Shown piece by piece: positions 12,301 to 22,553 of a stretch of DNA of 64,000 nucleotides. Numbering within the stretch: position 1 is the first letter of the stretch; each line of letters starts with the position of its first letter. Source of the stretch: Tubulanus polymorphus (taxonomy: Eukaryota; Nemertea; Palaeonemertea; Tubulaniformes; Tubulanidae); assembly GCF_964204645.1 (NCBI RefSeq), contig NC_134029.1:14310850-14374849 (forward strand), in the 5' to 3' direction. The notes beneath the pieces were generated by a model. It searched no databases. It was not told the DNA's origin and saw only the letters and a list, made by a program, of their open reading frames with translations. Position numbers and translations under genes: made by a program.

Positions 12301-13434
12301 AATCTAGCATACTGTCCCGAACATAAAACTGTAACTCATGAAGAATTATCAAATTATCAAAAAAGAATTGAACCTGAAAATCATATTCATACAGAAAAGT
12401 TAATGGTAACTCAAGAAGATAAATTTAATTATGTAGAACATTATAGAATGTTAAAGTTGTATTTGAATCAAGGAATGATTATAAAAAAAGTACAAAGATA
12501 TATTTCATTCAGCCAATCTAAGTGGTTAGAAAAATATATAGATTTTAACACCAAACAGAGAACTGAAGCTAAAACTGATTTCGAAAAAGATTTCTTCAAG
12601 TTCATGAATAATGCATTCTATGGTAAGACTTGTGAAAATATTAGAAATAGAAATGATATTGAGTTAGTTAGTAATGGTAAAAGGATAAGGCATTTACAAT
12701 CATATCCTAAGTTCATTGGTAACAGAATATTTGATGAAAATTTAGCTGCAGTTAAGATGAGAAGAACATCAATGAAATTTAATAAACCAATCTATGTTGG
12801 CGCTTCAGTTTTAGAATTATCAAAATTACTAATGTATGAATTCTATTATAATGTATAACAACCACTTTTTGGAGAAAAACATATAGAAATATTATATTTT
12901 GATACTGACAGTTACATATTTAAGATAAAAACTGATAACATAACAGATGATTTAAAAACATTAAAACATCATTTTGATTTTAGTAATTATCCTTAAGATC
13001 ATGAATTGTTTAGCAATGATAATAAAAAAGTTCCTGGTAAATTCAAAGATGAATTAGGTGGTGAAGAAATGATAGAGTTCATAGGTATTAGATCTAAAAT
13101 GTATTCATATAAAACTAAAGAACATGAAGCTAAAAAAATAAAAGGAATAACCAAAAGTGTAGTAGAAAAGAATATTCATTTCAAAGATTACATCAATTGT
13201 ATATTCAATGAAGAAGTTAGAAAACATAAGATGAGATGTTTAAGATCTGAAGATCATGAAATGTTTATTGAAGAAATTGAAAAGATAAGTCTAAACCCAT
13301 TTGATGATAAAAGATATATTCTGGATGATGGAATTCATACAGTTGCTTATGGTTGCAATTTAGATGAATACTTAAAATTTAAAAGAGAGGAAACAAAAGA
13401 GAACGAGATAATGAAAAGAGTTCTAACGTGTTAA
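9396..13434 (+). pseudogene. protein-primed family B DNA polymerase (pPolB), broken
   Basis: It replicates the linear element genome. Two N-terminal C2H2 fingers lie in 9396-9776 (CPTCN...HIKTKTH, CDTCN...HLKSKSH). After a frameshift near 9770 a single frame runs to 13434. It holds exonuclease I YGDFES (about 10842), a CxxC...HDH...CN cluster (about 11190-11290), exo II HNLSGYD (about 11329), exo III KSDVLLLTD (about 11830), motif A DANNLYG (12100), motif B NNAFYGKT (about 12607) and motif C DTDS (12901). In-frame stops lie at 10813 (TAG), 10969, 12856 and 12994 (TAA). Where E2 survives, the last two stops correspond to sense codons, so these are mutations. All motifs remain, which suggests recent loss. 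Confidence 0.92.
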
Positions 13435-13439
13435 TCAAA

Positions 13440-13466
13440 TTTTAATAAAAATATGTTATTAAAATG
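13440..13466 (+). promoter_or_regulatory. start-codon motif, replication class
   Basis: TTTTAATAAAAATATG followed closely by TTATTAAAATGG. Nearly the same string precedes the HNH gene of E2 (31518-31547), and related strings precede E2 polB and the E2 zinc-finger gene. This suggests a shared promoter class. Confidence 0.45.
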
Positions 13467-13817
13467 GAGAGTAAACAAACACACAGTGAGAACAACAAAT
13501 TATTTCTAGATAGAATAAAAGATATCACAAATGTAAAATCTGTAGATTATAAATTCAAAAAGTTAACAGAATTAACAATTCATAAGAAATATCTAATTAC
13601 AAATATTGATACAGTTACTAATAACTATGGAGATAAATTAGTTATACACTTAGAATATGAAGGATTAAAAGGAAATACACATAAATTCAGAACATATTTA
13701 CCGGATAGATTTCATAGATTATCAAGTGAAGATCTAGAAGAATTATGTTCTGGTGATTTCTATTTCGTATACAAAGGTAAGAATGAAAAAGGGCATCATG
13801 AAATAGATTTCGAATAA
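13464..13817 (+). CDS. conserved small protein, possible ssDNA-binding (117 aa)
   Basis: The ORF is intact, and the E2 copy at 43396-43737 is very similar apart from a small N-terminal length difference. The sequence alternates short hydrophobic strands with charged turns: YLITNIDTVTNNYGDKLVI, then TYLPDRFHRLSSEDLEELC, then FYFVYKG. That pattern and its place directly after polB would suit an OB-fold single-stranded DNA-binding or replication accessory protein, but this is inference. It has no membrane segment. It shares the replication-class start motif with polB and HNH. I know the family only as uncharacterised. Confidence 0.7.
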   Translation: MESKQTHSENNKLFLDRIKDITNVKSVDYKFKKLTELTIHKKYLITNIDTVTNNYGDKLVIHLEYEGLKGNTHKFRTYLPDRFHRLSSEDLEELCSGDFYFVYKGKNEKGHHEIDFE

Positions 13818-13834
13818 GAAAATATGTAAAATAA

Positions 13835-14588
13835 ATGGTAGAAATAAAAGAATACAGAATATTTGTTGATTCTAGAAAACTTACAAATTATAAATCTCAT
13901 AATTTACTAGTACAATTAGATAGAGAATATAAAAATTGTGTAGATTTAAAATTAGTAAATATAAGTTTATGTAATTCTTTTTATAATATAACGGATAAAA
14001 CTATTGAAGATAATACTTTTTTAATTCATATTGGAAATATAGATAAATGGTTTCATATAATTTTAAAACCAGGATTATATAATTTAGAAACATTAACTCA
14101 AGAAATTAATCGAAGAGCACGGTTGAAAATTAGAAGAGATGATAAATTTTTAATTAGATTTATAAAAAGTGATAGCACAAATAAAATTAAAATAAAGGTA
14201 TATGATGAAAGTCAACATGCATTTATGGTAAAAAAACCATTAGCTAAACTGTTAGGAATTGCACCAGATACTGTTACAGGAAACATAGATGGTAATTCAA
14301 ATACCTTTTACACACTTTTATATTTATTGCAATTTAATTGATCCTACAAAAACATTCGAAGCAACTAAAGATACAATTTGTAATTCTAGTATATTAAATA
14401 TTTTACCATTAAAGAATGTTAAACAATTTGGAACTCAAATAAATTATAATTTAACTGAATGTGATTTTAAACCTTGTATTCCTCAATTTAATAATTTTAA
14501 ATTAGAAATAAGAAATCATAATGGATACTTAATTGATTTGAATAACTTTCCTGTAATTTATGAATTAGTTATAAGATGTAGAGAGTAA
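13835..14588 (+). pseudogene. penton-like minor capsid protein, frameshifted
   Basis: The protein (about 250 aa if unbroken) begins with EYRIFVDSRKLTNYKSHN, has a middle motif LKPGLYNLETLTQEIN, and ends with CNLIDPTKTF, ILPLKNVK and VIYELVIRCRE. The same succession is seen in E2 and, diverged, in E3 (NGLYTVESLNDEI, CNLVDESRNF). Size, predicted beta content and company of MCP and ATPase suit a single-jelly-roll penton, forming capsid vertices. The frame changes near 14300, leaving 168 aa then a second frame to 14588. E2 is broken at a different place. Confidence 0.75.
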
Positions 14589-14604
14589 TTTTTTCATTAT
14601 ATAA

Positions 14605-14961
14605 ATGAATATAACTGTTGGGCCGAGCATATGTTTTGGATTTGATTTTAAACGTGAGAAAGAAATGAAATTTAACGTTAATGATGTAATTACACATAAC
14701 AAAAATATTGCATTTTCTAATGAAACAACATTTGAGTATGAAACAACAAAAGATAAAGAAACTTTAAATGTAGAAAAGATTACTAATTTAATTAGAGAAT
14801 CTTTAAGATTTAATGAATTAGATGAAGATTTTATCATCGATGATATTAAAAGAATAATAATTGAAATATATACAAATGAAACTAGTAATGAAATAAATAT
14901 CGAATTAATCATAAATAAGTTAACTAAATATTTTGATGATAGTAATTTTTTTGATAAATAA
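14605..14961 (+). CDS. uncharacterised protein (118 aa)
   Basis: The ORF is intact in both E1 and E2 (42263-42601). It starts MNITVGPSICFGFDF, a nearly invariant N-terminus, then becomes acidic and variable, and ends with IELIINKLTKYFDDSNFFD. There is no membrane segment, finger or nucleotide-binding motif. It has the virion-class start motif (TTTTTTCATTATATAAATG), sits between penton and the small membrane protein, and its stop directly abuts the next ATG. I see no counterpart in E3. Function unknown. Confidence 0.7.
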   Translation: MNITVGPSICFGFDFKREKEMKFNVNDVITHNKNIAFSNETTFEYETTKDKETLNVEKITNLIRESLRFNELDEDFIIDDIKRIIIEIYTNETSNEINIELIINKLTKYFDDSNFFDK

Positions 14962-15697
14962 ATGAGTGATAATAAGTGGATAATAACTGCTGGATTATAT
15001 AATGGCGCATTACTATCAGTCGGAACTGTTGGTTATTCAATGGTATTAAAAAAAGTATTTAAAATGGGAAGTGTTAATGTTGATAGATTTGATATAAATG
15101 ATATTTTAAAATTAACATTTGCAGTTACTTTATCTAATTTAACTATCAGTGTTGCCACTTCTCCGGATTTCTCCGGAATTCCGGATTTAAAAAAAATCCA
15201 ATTTCATTTCCGGATTTTCGGGAGAAGTCAAATAACCACAAAAGAAAACTTCGCGAAAAAAATAAAATCAATTCGGGATTCGACCCTAAACATCAAAACG
15301 TGACGGCTCCGTAGTGGGTTTGAAAAAGCCGTATTGTGCTGCCGCGTAGTGGCAACAACCCCGCAGTACACGATTAAACCATAGAACATAGTTCTATGAT
15401 TAAACCAAGATGACGCGACGATCGAAATCGACTGACGCTTCGTTTGTTTTTTGGCTCTCTGGTTTATATATGCGGTGCCAATCGCTATTTGAAAAAAAGA
15501 TCTATAGGCGGTAATGAAAGTGAGGCCTATAACGCGTATTGCGCCAGAACGCATCTCCTGGCGTTCTAATTTCAAAAATTTTTTTGGGGGAGGGCCCTCA
15601 GACCCCCGACTTATTTTCCGGATTTTTAGCTTCACATAAGTGGCAACTCTGAACTATTGATTATTTAGAAAAACAAAAATATATTCCTCCCATATAA
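14962..15697 (+). pseudogene. small conserved membrane protein, split by a transposon
   Basis: The ATG directly follows the preceding stop. The first 61 codons match E2 (42038-42259) and, diverged, E3 (61254-61493): GALLSVGTVGYSMVLKK is a hydrophobic segment, followed by DILKLTFAVTLSNLTI. The last codons (DYLEKQKYIPPI) resume at about 15658 after a 505-bp insertion. Removing the insertion and one duplication copy would restore the E2-like length of about 73 codons. The product would be a tiny two-helix membrane protein conserved in all three elements, perhaps part of an internal virion membrane; that role is inference. Confidence 0.82.
15147..15651. mobile_element. non-autonomous hAT-like DNA transposon (505 bp)
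   Basis: The insert starts CAGTGTTGCCACTT and its complement end reads CAGAGTTGCCACTT, a 14-bp TIR with one mismatch. AACTAT is duplicated at 15141-15146 and 15652-15657. The interior is more GC-rich than E1 (CCGGATTT repeats, GGGGGAGGGCCC) and encodes no transposase. CAG(T/A)G ends suggest the hAT superfamily; 6-bp duplications are less usual than 8 bp, so the superfamily is tentative. Confidence 0.85.
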
Positions 15698-15721
15698 ATG
15701 CGTAATTATTTTACTAAATAA

Positions 15722-16137
15722 ATGGCTTCTGCAATTATAACTATTATAGGATCGGCAATTGTTTAGCATTTACTGGTGGTGGTTATTTATTTAAGCATAT
15801 TGATAAAAATGGTTCATTAACTGAACAAAAAAGACATAACTTAGCATTAGAGAAATACAATAAAGCAGCAGAAGAATATAGAGAAAAAAGACAAAACTAT
15901 ATGGATTACATCAATAAAGAATTATATGATCAGAAGATTTCACATAGAGATTTTCAATCAGTTGATGATGCAATGAGTTAATATAACGCAGTAACAAATA
16001 AAGAAAAATTACATCTACATAAACCTACAATATCAGATTATTATACCCCAAGTAAAGAACAACAGAAATATGAAATAATATGGATTTTAGGTGGAACAGT
16101 TATTGTTATATTTGTAGCATATAAATTTACTAATTAG
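15722..16137 (+). pseudogene. 140-aa-class virion membrane protein, broken
   Basis: It matches the intact E2 protein (41590-42012) and E3 (60832-61251): an N-terminal glycine/alanine-rich hydrophobic segment (MASAIITIIGSAI), a charged helical middle (EKYNKAAEEYREKRQNYMDYINKEL, split here only by being described), a YYTPSKEQQKYE segment and a C-terminal hydrophobic helix. In E1 a 7-bp deletion near 15762 shifts the frame, and a TAA near 15978 replaces a leucine codon. A virion or internal-membrane role is inferred from topology and neighbours. Confidence 0.82.
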
Positions 16138-16151
16138 TTTTTTCTAAATAA

Positions 16152-16586
16152 ATGGAAGATAAAGTTGATAGTATTGATATTATTCCTCATGATATCAGTA
16201 AAACTAAATTAAAAATATATTTAGAAATACAAATATTAGAATTTGAAAGTGACTTAACGATAAAAAAGAAAAAATATTTAAAAAGTAAAATTATATATTA
16301 TTTGATTATAAGTGGTTCGATTACAATTAGTTCTGTAATAACATTTCTAGCAATATTCAGTCCATTAACACCTTTAGCTATATCAATTGGTGTATTAGGA
16401 TTAAGTTCAAGTGTTTTAACCGGTATAAGTTCAGAATTAAATATAAAAAGTAATTAAGAAAAAATTAAAACTAATATAAAAGAAATTAATAAATTGAAAA
16501 ATACACTAGATTATATAATAAGTTTAAATGGTCATATAACAGTTGAAGAACAAGATAAATTATTAAAAGAATTAATAAATTATTAA
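16152..16586 (+). pseudogene. conserved double-hydrophobic protein, nonsense mutated
   Basis: The first 101 codons include a basic stretch (KKKKYLKSKIIYY), a long hydrophobic region (ISGSITISSVITFLAIF, then SIGVLGLSSSVLTGI), then a TAA at 16455-16457 where E2 has a lysine codon. The same frame continues to 16586 with INKLKNTLDYIISLNGHI. E2 is interrupted elsewhere (a stop near 41345). E3 57445-58056 is the intact, longer relative with the same order: basic stretch, glycine-rich hydrophobic block, then a charged helical tail with S-x-DGxxSDDEF. Confidence 0.8.
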
Positions 16587-16602
16587 TTTTTTAATTATAT
16601 AA

Positions 16603-17927
16603 ATGGCAGATAGTTTTCCAAAAGCCTTCCAATATAATAAATCAATTAAATATAATATTCCTGCAATAGATTTTAATAAAGATATAACATATAGAAATGA
16701 AGTTTTAAATTCATTAATTGATTTATATATTTATGTTACTGAAAGTAATAATTTTCATGTAAAGATGGAAAATATATTTCATGTATATACAATTAATTTC
16801 AAAAATTTAAATGAGGCAAAACAATGGTTATTAAAATCTAATATGAAGTATTGGCAGAACCAATTGAATTTTGCTGTTTATTGCGCAACAACAGGATGTG
16901 GAATTAGTTGGAATGATCATTGAACAAACCAAGTTTACCATTGATGTTATCACTTTTTAGATTTCATACATATTTTCAAATAAGATTAATATTAGATGAA
17001 TTAGAATGTCCTTTACCAGGTTCAGAATATTTTAAAGAATTGAATAATAATATTAATTTTTCTAAGTTTTATAAAATATGTAATGAATTTAATATTAATT
17101 CAAATAAAGATTTTAGAGCAAAAATTGGAACAATGGGTGGATTAGGAATATTATATACTAAAGAATTTGGAAAAATAATGACAAATTCAGATATAAGAAC
17201 ACTAAATTGGAATGAATTACCAAAATATTATAATAATATACAACAACAAAACAATAATGGTTGGGTTAATTTCATTTTAGAAAATAGTGAAGGTTTTACT
17301 AAAGCTGGTATACAAAGAATAAATCAATCTATTAGAACTTATTTGATATGTATTTTAGGTGCGCAAGTTGAAACAAGATCACCAATAATTGGAAATGATA
17401 ACACTTCATTCGATGCGCAGAAACAATTCAAAGTATTATTTGAAGATTCAATTCATAATGATAAAAATAGATCGATTCCGGAAAACATTGTAAGATATCA
17501 AAATTATTTAGATAAATCACATGTAAGACTAAATTATTGTATAGGCCCCAATCTATTAATTATTTCTAATGATTTAGTATTAAAGATGGGAAACATAATT
17601 GGTTATAATAATCTAATTAAAACTGCAACAATAAATAATTCATTTGGATTAAATGATATAAATAAAAAGATTATTACTGCTCCAAAATTAATGGAAGGTG
17701 AAAAAAATAAAAAACATATTCAATCAACAGAAACTAAAACTAAGAATGTTAAATTAAATAATGATTCTAAAATAAAAGATTACAATACATCAGAAAATAT
17801 AAAAACTGATAATATTCAACATGATATAATTAAACTGAATGATGATAATAAATCCCATGAAAATACTAAATTAGCTATAACTTGTATAGGAATTGTAATC
17901 GGAGGAATATTATATTTTAAATTTTAA
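16603..17927 (+). pseudogene. 462-aa-class conserved protein with C-terminal TM, frameshifted
   Basis: E2 39729-41117 is the intact version (462 aa). The E1 copy reads from 16603 to about 16920 (ending CATTGCGISWNDH-like), shifts frame by one base, and continues from 16920 to 17927. Conserved blocks are FAVYCATTGCGISW, INQSIRTYLICILGAQVETR, QKQFKVLFEDSIHND and VRLNYCIGPNLLIIS. A single C-terminal helix (AITCIGIVIGGILYFKF) predicts a tail-anchored protein. It lacks a segment present in E2 around residues 185-210. Its abundance of conserved blocks in late gene context suggests a virion component; function unknown. Confidence 0.8.
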
Positions 17928-17942
17928 TTTTTTATTATATAA

Positions 17943-19625
17943 ATGGAAGAAGATATTCCAATGGATACTTTTGGTGACGCCCCCGGTATAAGTGATGAAC
18001 CACAACCTGATTTTAATGAAACTAATATTGATAATGATGATGAATCAGCATATAATACTAATTTAGGTGAAGATGATTCTAGTGGGCCTATATTATATGA
18101 TTATGATGAATTTAAATATGATACTGTAACAAGTGAAATGTTAATAGATTATTTAGAATCCCTCGATAAGATAATAATTAAAACTAGGCCAGATAGAAAA
18201 GATTTAATTAATAGATTAGAAAGAACAGAAAACCCTGAATTGAAAAAACAATTATTATACATAAAACATAGTGTAACAAATACAGTTATTGAAGAATTAT
18301 TATAAAAAAATGTAACATATAACATTGAACCAGAAGATATTTCAGAACAAATTAGAAAAGATGATCCACATTTCATGAATAATTTAGAATTTAAAAATGA
18401 TTCATGGTTTTATAAAGTTGAATTAAATAACGAAACTGTATCAATTCAATTATCTAAAATGGGACAAGAAGATCTGAACCATCCTGAAATGCGAGCAGGA
18501 TCTTCAATTGAACGTTCAAAAGGTGGTAGAGAATTTCTCAGAATTATATGGAATGCAATCGATAGAATAAATGAAGAAGAACCAATTCCTAATATTGATA
18601 TAAATAAATAATCGCCATTTAAAAATCCAAATTTAAATCCTCCTGATGTTGATCCAGAAATGGAATAGTATGGAGATCGATTAGATAAATTAAGATCTTC
18701 AACGCCCGAAACATCGAGAAGAGATATTCAACAAATTGATAATGATTCAAGTCAATTACAATTAGTATTAGAAGAACAAATTGATAGATTAAGTGATACA
18801 GAAGAACTGATGAATAGTATGTTAGATACATCCGGTACTGAAACTGGAATAAATCGAATGCAATCTTTACTAGAAAAAGGATTATTTGATTTAACTGATG
18901 ATGAATTAGAAGCATTTCCTGAACAAACACGTAGAGAAATTAAAGGTATGCAAGAATCAGCTGATAAAATTGCGCATGAAAAAAGTAAAAGAGATATTAA
19001 AATTAGAACTTTAGAAAAAGAATTGACTGATAAAAATAAAGAAATAGAACAACTAAAATTAGATAGAGATAATAAAGTTATTGAAGAAATCGAATTTAAA
19101 AAAAGAAATGCGTATTTAGAAAAAGATGATTTAGAATATAACATAGAATTACAAAAAGAAGAAATTGAATTATTATTAAAATCATATGATTATAATATTA
19201 ATAGATTAAAAGTTATTTTTAAAGATTTGTTGATTAAACCAGATTCTAAAATATCATTGAAAGATAGAATAAAATTATTATTTAAGTTTGAAGGAATCAC
19301 AATTCTTTCAATTCTAACAGCTGTAACTATGGTATTTACAACAATAGGTTTAGCTATATCAAAATCACTGAAATCTACTCCTACTCCAAATAAACCAGAT
19401 AAACCCCCGAATGATAATAATTCTATACAAGATAAAGTTAAAGATGGTTTAAAGAAATTAGCAAAATATTTATGGGAACTATCAAAGAAATCTGCTGCAG
19501 CATTGCCAGGAATTATTGCATCAATTGTTGGTTTCATATTGAAATCTGCAGGAAACATTATTAACTTTGCTGCTGAACATATTTTATTTTTAATTACAGT
19601 TGTAAGTGCAATTATTTTGGGTTAG
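17943..19625 (+). pseudogene. large acidic/coiled-coil/membrane virion protein, three stops
   Basis: One frame with stops at 18303 (TAA), 18609 (TAA, tyrosine codon in E2) and near 18666 (TAG). Order: acidic N-terminus (DNDDESAYNTNLGEDD), a conserved domain with DSWFYKVELN and RSKGGREFLRI, a long coiled coil (about 18960-19200), a hydrophobic segment (ILSILTAVTMVFTTIGLAIS), a proline-rich linker (STPTPNKPDKPP), and a C-terminal hydrophobic region (ALPGIIASIVGFILKSAG then ILFLITVVSAIILG). E3 59213-60337 is the intact homologue. Likely a membrane-associated structural protein; role inferred. Confidence 0.82.
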
Positions 19626-19674
19626 TAAACATGATATCAAAAAATATCAAATAACCATGATAAAAAATGAATAA

Positions 19675-19697
19675 TTAATTTTTTTGTTAAATAAATG
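19675..19697 (+). promoter_or_regulatory. start-codon motif, virion class
   Basis: TTAATTTTTTTGTTAAATAAATGA: a T-tract, 4-6 bases, then AAATAAATG overlapping the start codon. The same arrangement precedes the 118-aa, 79-aa, 140-aa, TM, 462-aa-class, large membrane and MCP genes in both E1 and E2. Confidence 0.55.
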
Positions 19698-21401
19698 AGT
19701 GGGAGTTATATCAATCCTTCTAAGAATCATAGAATATCTAATGCTATTAAAGCAGAAAGATCACATCATATAATTACTCATAACTCTTCTAATATTAATC
19801 CCGATGAAACTTTATATGTTAGGATTCCTCGATTAACACAAAATACTTTTTATGTTCCAAATAGTATTTATTCATCAGCCGATATAAAAGTAATCGGTAA
19901 TAATAATAATCATGTTGTTGATAATGTTGGGAGATATTTGATTAGAAAATTAACTATAAAGATTGGTCCAGAAACAGTTTTCTCATTAGATGATTATAAT
20001 TTATTTATGCATTATAAAGATTTATGGTTAACTAAAGAAAATAGAAATAATATGATATTTCAAGGAATCCAATCAGAAAACCAAAATAAATTAAGATCAG
20101 AAGCTAATAGCGCAATATTAACTAATGCTGTAGATAAATTGATAAAAAGTATATATGGAAGCAAATATAAAATTCCATTAGACTTTGAATTGATAAATAA
20201 TAATGGACCTTTATATAAATATGTAATTCAAGAAGATATTATATTTGAGATAACATTTGCTCCTGTAAATGAAATTGTAATATCTAGCGTTAATAAAGAT
20301 ATGAGTTATAAATTATCGAATATATGTTTAGAATATGATACAGTAACTGATGAAAATATTGCAAGCATAATTCAAACTCAATACAATCAAGGATTTTCAT
20401 TATTATATGATTATATTGATAAATTTAAAACTGTAACTATTTCAAATGATGAAATGATTAATGAGAATATTAACTTCCCAAGAAGATCTATTAAAGGTAT
20501 ATTAATATTTTTTACCATCGCAACATATACTAATGGCGCAATAAATGTTGATAATTATTATAATCCTGAAATAACAAAAGTAGAAATAACTATCGAAGGA
20601 ATAGCAAATAAAATATTTTGTCAAGGAATGAGAATGATAGATCAGTGGCCAGAAATTAGAAAACATTTTATGAATGAAAAAGTGAAATCATCTGAAAATT
20701 GTAACATTAATCAAATTGATTATTATACCGGTAATAAATATGCATTATGGTTAGATTTTAGAACAACAGAGGATAATAACACAAATAACACTGGTGTCAT
20801 AAACATATACTACAAGAAGTGTTCTAAGTGTGAATTAGATAAATTAGCTTTAACAGAATTTAGTAAGCGTAAGATTAGCAAAGATGGTTTTCAATATTGC
20901 TGCAAAACTTGCACTAAACTATATACCAAACAATATCGAGAAGATAATATAGAACATTATAATTATTATATGGCAGAATATATGAGAGAAAGATATCAAA
21001 CAGATCTTAATTTTAGATTAAAACAATGTTTACGGTCTACATTAACACAATTATTCAACAAAGAAACACATTCAGAAACACTATCTAATTTATTGGGTTG
21101 TTCAGATGAATTTTTCATATCATGGATAATATATCAATTCGATGATAAAATGAATATAGATAATTATGGTGAATACTTTCATATTGATCATGTGTTGCCG
21201 ATTTCTAAATTTAACATGAATGATGAATACAATAAAAAACTTATTTGGAGTTGGAAAAATTTAAGACCTTTAGAAAAGAAGAAAAACATAATTAAATCTA
21301 ATAAACTAGATTTACAGTTATATTTAGATCAACTGGATAAAGCAAAGACATTTGTTGAATTATGGAATTCAACACATAATGAAAAATACGTTGAAGCTTA
21401 A
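19695..21401 (+). CDS. major capsid protein fused in frame to an HNH endonuclease (568 aa)
   Basis: Residues 1 to about 362 match the E2 major capsid protein (36738-37985): VRIPRLTQNTFYVP, NVGRYLIRKLTIKIG, YKDLWLTKENR, INFPRRSIKGILIFF and LWLDFRTTEDN. At that point the last 53 residues of the capsid protein are missing. An HNH nuclease follows without a stop: zinc ribbon CSKC...CKTC, conserved HSETLSNLLGCSDEF, catalytic HIDHVLPISKF and WKNLRPLEKK. The separate E2 HNH (31545-32225) shows it is normally a free protein. The fusion lacks the capsid C-terminus, so capsid function is doubtful. It marks a rearrangement breakpoint. Confidence 0.9.
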   Translation: MSGSYINPSKNHRISNAIKAERSHHIITHNSSNINPDETLYVRIPRLTQNTFYVPNSIYSSADIKVIGNNNNHVVDNVGRYLIRKLTIKIGPETVFSLDDYNLFMHYKDLWLTKENRNNMIFQGIQSENQNKLRSEANSAILTNAVDKLIKSIYGSKYKIPLDFELINNNGPLYKYVIQEDIIFEITFAPVNEIVISSVNKDMSYKLSNICLEYDTVTDENIASIIQTQYNQGFSLLYDYIDKFKTVTISNDEMINENINFPRRSIKGILIFFTIATYTNGAINVDNYYNPEITKVEITIEGIANKIFCQGMRMIDQWPEIRKHFMNEKVKSSENCNINQIDYYTGNKYALWLDFRTTEDNNTNNTGVINIYYKKCSKCELDKLALTEFSKRKISKDGFQYCCKTCTKLYTKQYREDNIEHYNYYMAEYMRERYQTDLNFRLKQCLRSTLTQLFNKETHSETLSNLLGCSDEFFISWIIYQFDDKMNIDNYGEYFHIDHVLPISKFNMNDEYNKKLIWSWKNLRPLEKKKNIIKSNKLDLQLYLDQLDKAKTFVELWNSTHNEKYVEA

Positions 21402-22354
21402 GCGCTTAGAAAACCGGTTACTCTCGATCTATGTCAAACCGCCTGTATGTAATTGTATTAGGTTGTTTACAAAAGCATCTGTCGCACGTTATATTCAGTT
21501 GAATAGGGTGTATCTCATTTGAATATTGATCGAATGTGCTATTTCAGTTGAAAAGGATTAATCAATTATATTACAAAGGAAGGAACATATGTTGCTCAGA
21601 CAGTGTTTAGCTAGTGAATAACTGACAGTTATGAGCGCGCAGCACATAAGCATAGGAACGTATAGGATATTCTCTCTATAAACACAATTTTAGGAGTTTA
21701 CAGTTATAAATGTAAGTACTGTTTTTGTTGTTATTAAGGCGTTGGAAAACGTTAAACATGTAAAACTTATCCTGGTAAGATGCGCCACAAATGGTCATGT
21801 TTAAGTGCTGTAATTAATATTTTACAACTACAACTTCAAGTTAGTTTTATTCTACGTTAGATATTTATCTTTTAGATAACAAAATGAAGGCCATTGAATC
21901 AAGAAAGTGAAGATAGATGGATGTGGAATCAGAAATAATGGATATTTCAACTCATGAGACATGTAGCAGTTTAGCCATACTGTATAGGCTTCCAATGCAT
22001 TACGTTTGTCGGAATGTCAATTGCGTCATTAAGCTGTTGTTAATGACACACAGTGACAGATGTTGTATTGTACTTTATTGATTCCTGCATTCCACGCATA
22101 ACTTGCCGGGCCTCAAACGCCCGGTGAGGAATGTGGAAATCGATAATGATTGCAGAATAAAATATATGTGTTTATGAAATAGTAATTCCACCAGTCGTTT
22201 CTTTGAATTTATTTTCAGTTTTAGGATTTATTATCAAGAATCCGAAATGACTTATCCGGACAGTTATAATTACTGCTCCCATAGATAAACAATAGTAGTG
22301 AGATAATCTAAATCCTAATTTAAATAAAATATAATAAAAAAACAATAACTTCAA
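21402..22354 (+). other. E1 internal noncoding region
   Basis: No gene. The block AGGATATTCT...GGAGTTTA...AAATGTAAGTACTGTTT at about 21665-21735 is shared with E2 at about 30585-30660, so it is part of the element family. Positions 21967-22274 are a copy of a repeat also found outside E1 at 25994-26289. Confidence 0.6.
21967..22274 (+). repeat. 308-bp repeat with conserved hairpin, copy inside E1
   Basis: It aligns along its length with 25994-26289: CCATACTGTATAG, CAATGCATTACGTTTG, GCATTCC(A/G)CGCATA, AAATCGATA, TGTGTTTATGAAATAGTAAT, AATCCGAAATGACTTATC. The hairpin core is GCCGGGC...GCCCGGT here and CCGCTCC...GGAGCGG in the other copy, enclosed in both by CATTCC...GGAATG. Origin unknown: a SINE-like repeat or a structured RNA are both possible. 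Confidence 0.75.
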
Positions 22355-22553
22355 CTAGCTAGTGAATTCTATTATATTTTTAATACTTTCTTTTCAAAAG
22401 AGAATACTTTATATTTTGAATAGGTTCAAATAGAAATTCTTTAAGTTCAAATAGCTAGTATCAGTAGTCAATACTAGAATTCTTTAACTTTAACTATCTA
22501 GTATCATTTTATAATACTTATAATATTTTTCTTATTAAATTTCTCTAATATAA
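22355..22553 (+). promoter_or_regulatory. conserved upstream block of the 200-aa/integrase/ATPase cluster
   Basis: About 200 bp almost identical to E2 32262-32474 although noncoding. It contains CTAGTAT and ATACTAG as a 7-bp inverted repeat spaced by 9 bases, two further TAGCTAG or TATCTAGTATCA half copies, and ends TTTCTCTAATATAAATG at the start codon. Conservation and inverted repeats suggest a control region. Confidence 0.6.

Noticed and set aside
15228-15635. 135-aa minus-strand ORF as a gene
   Set aside because: It lies wholly within the hAT-like insertion, has no domain and no family support.
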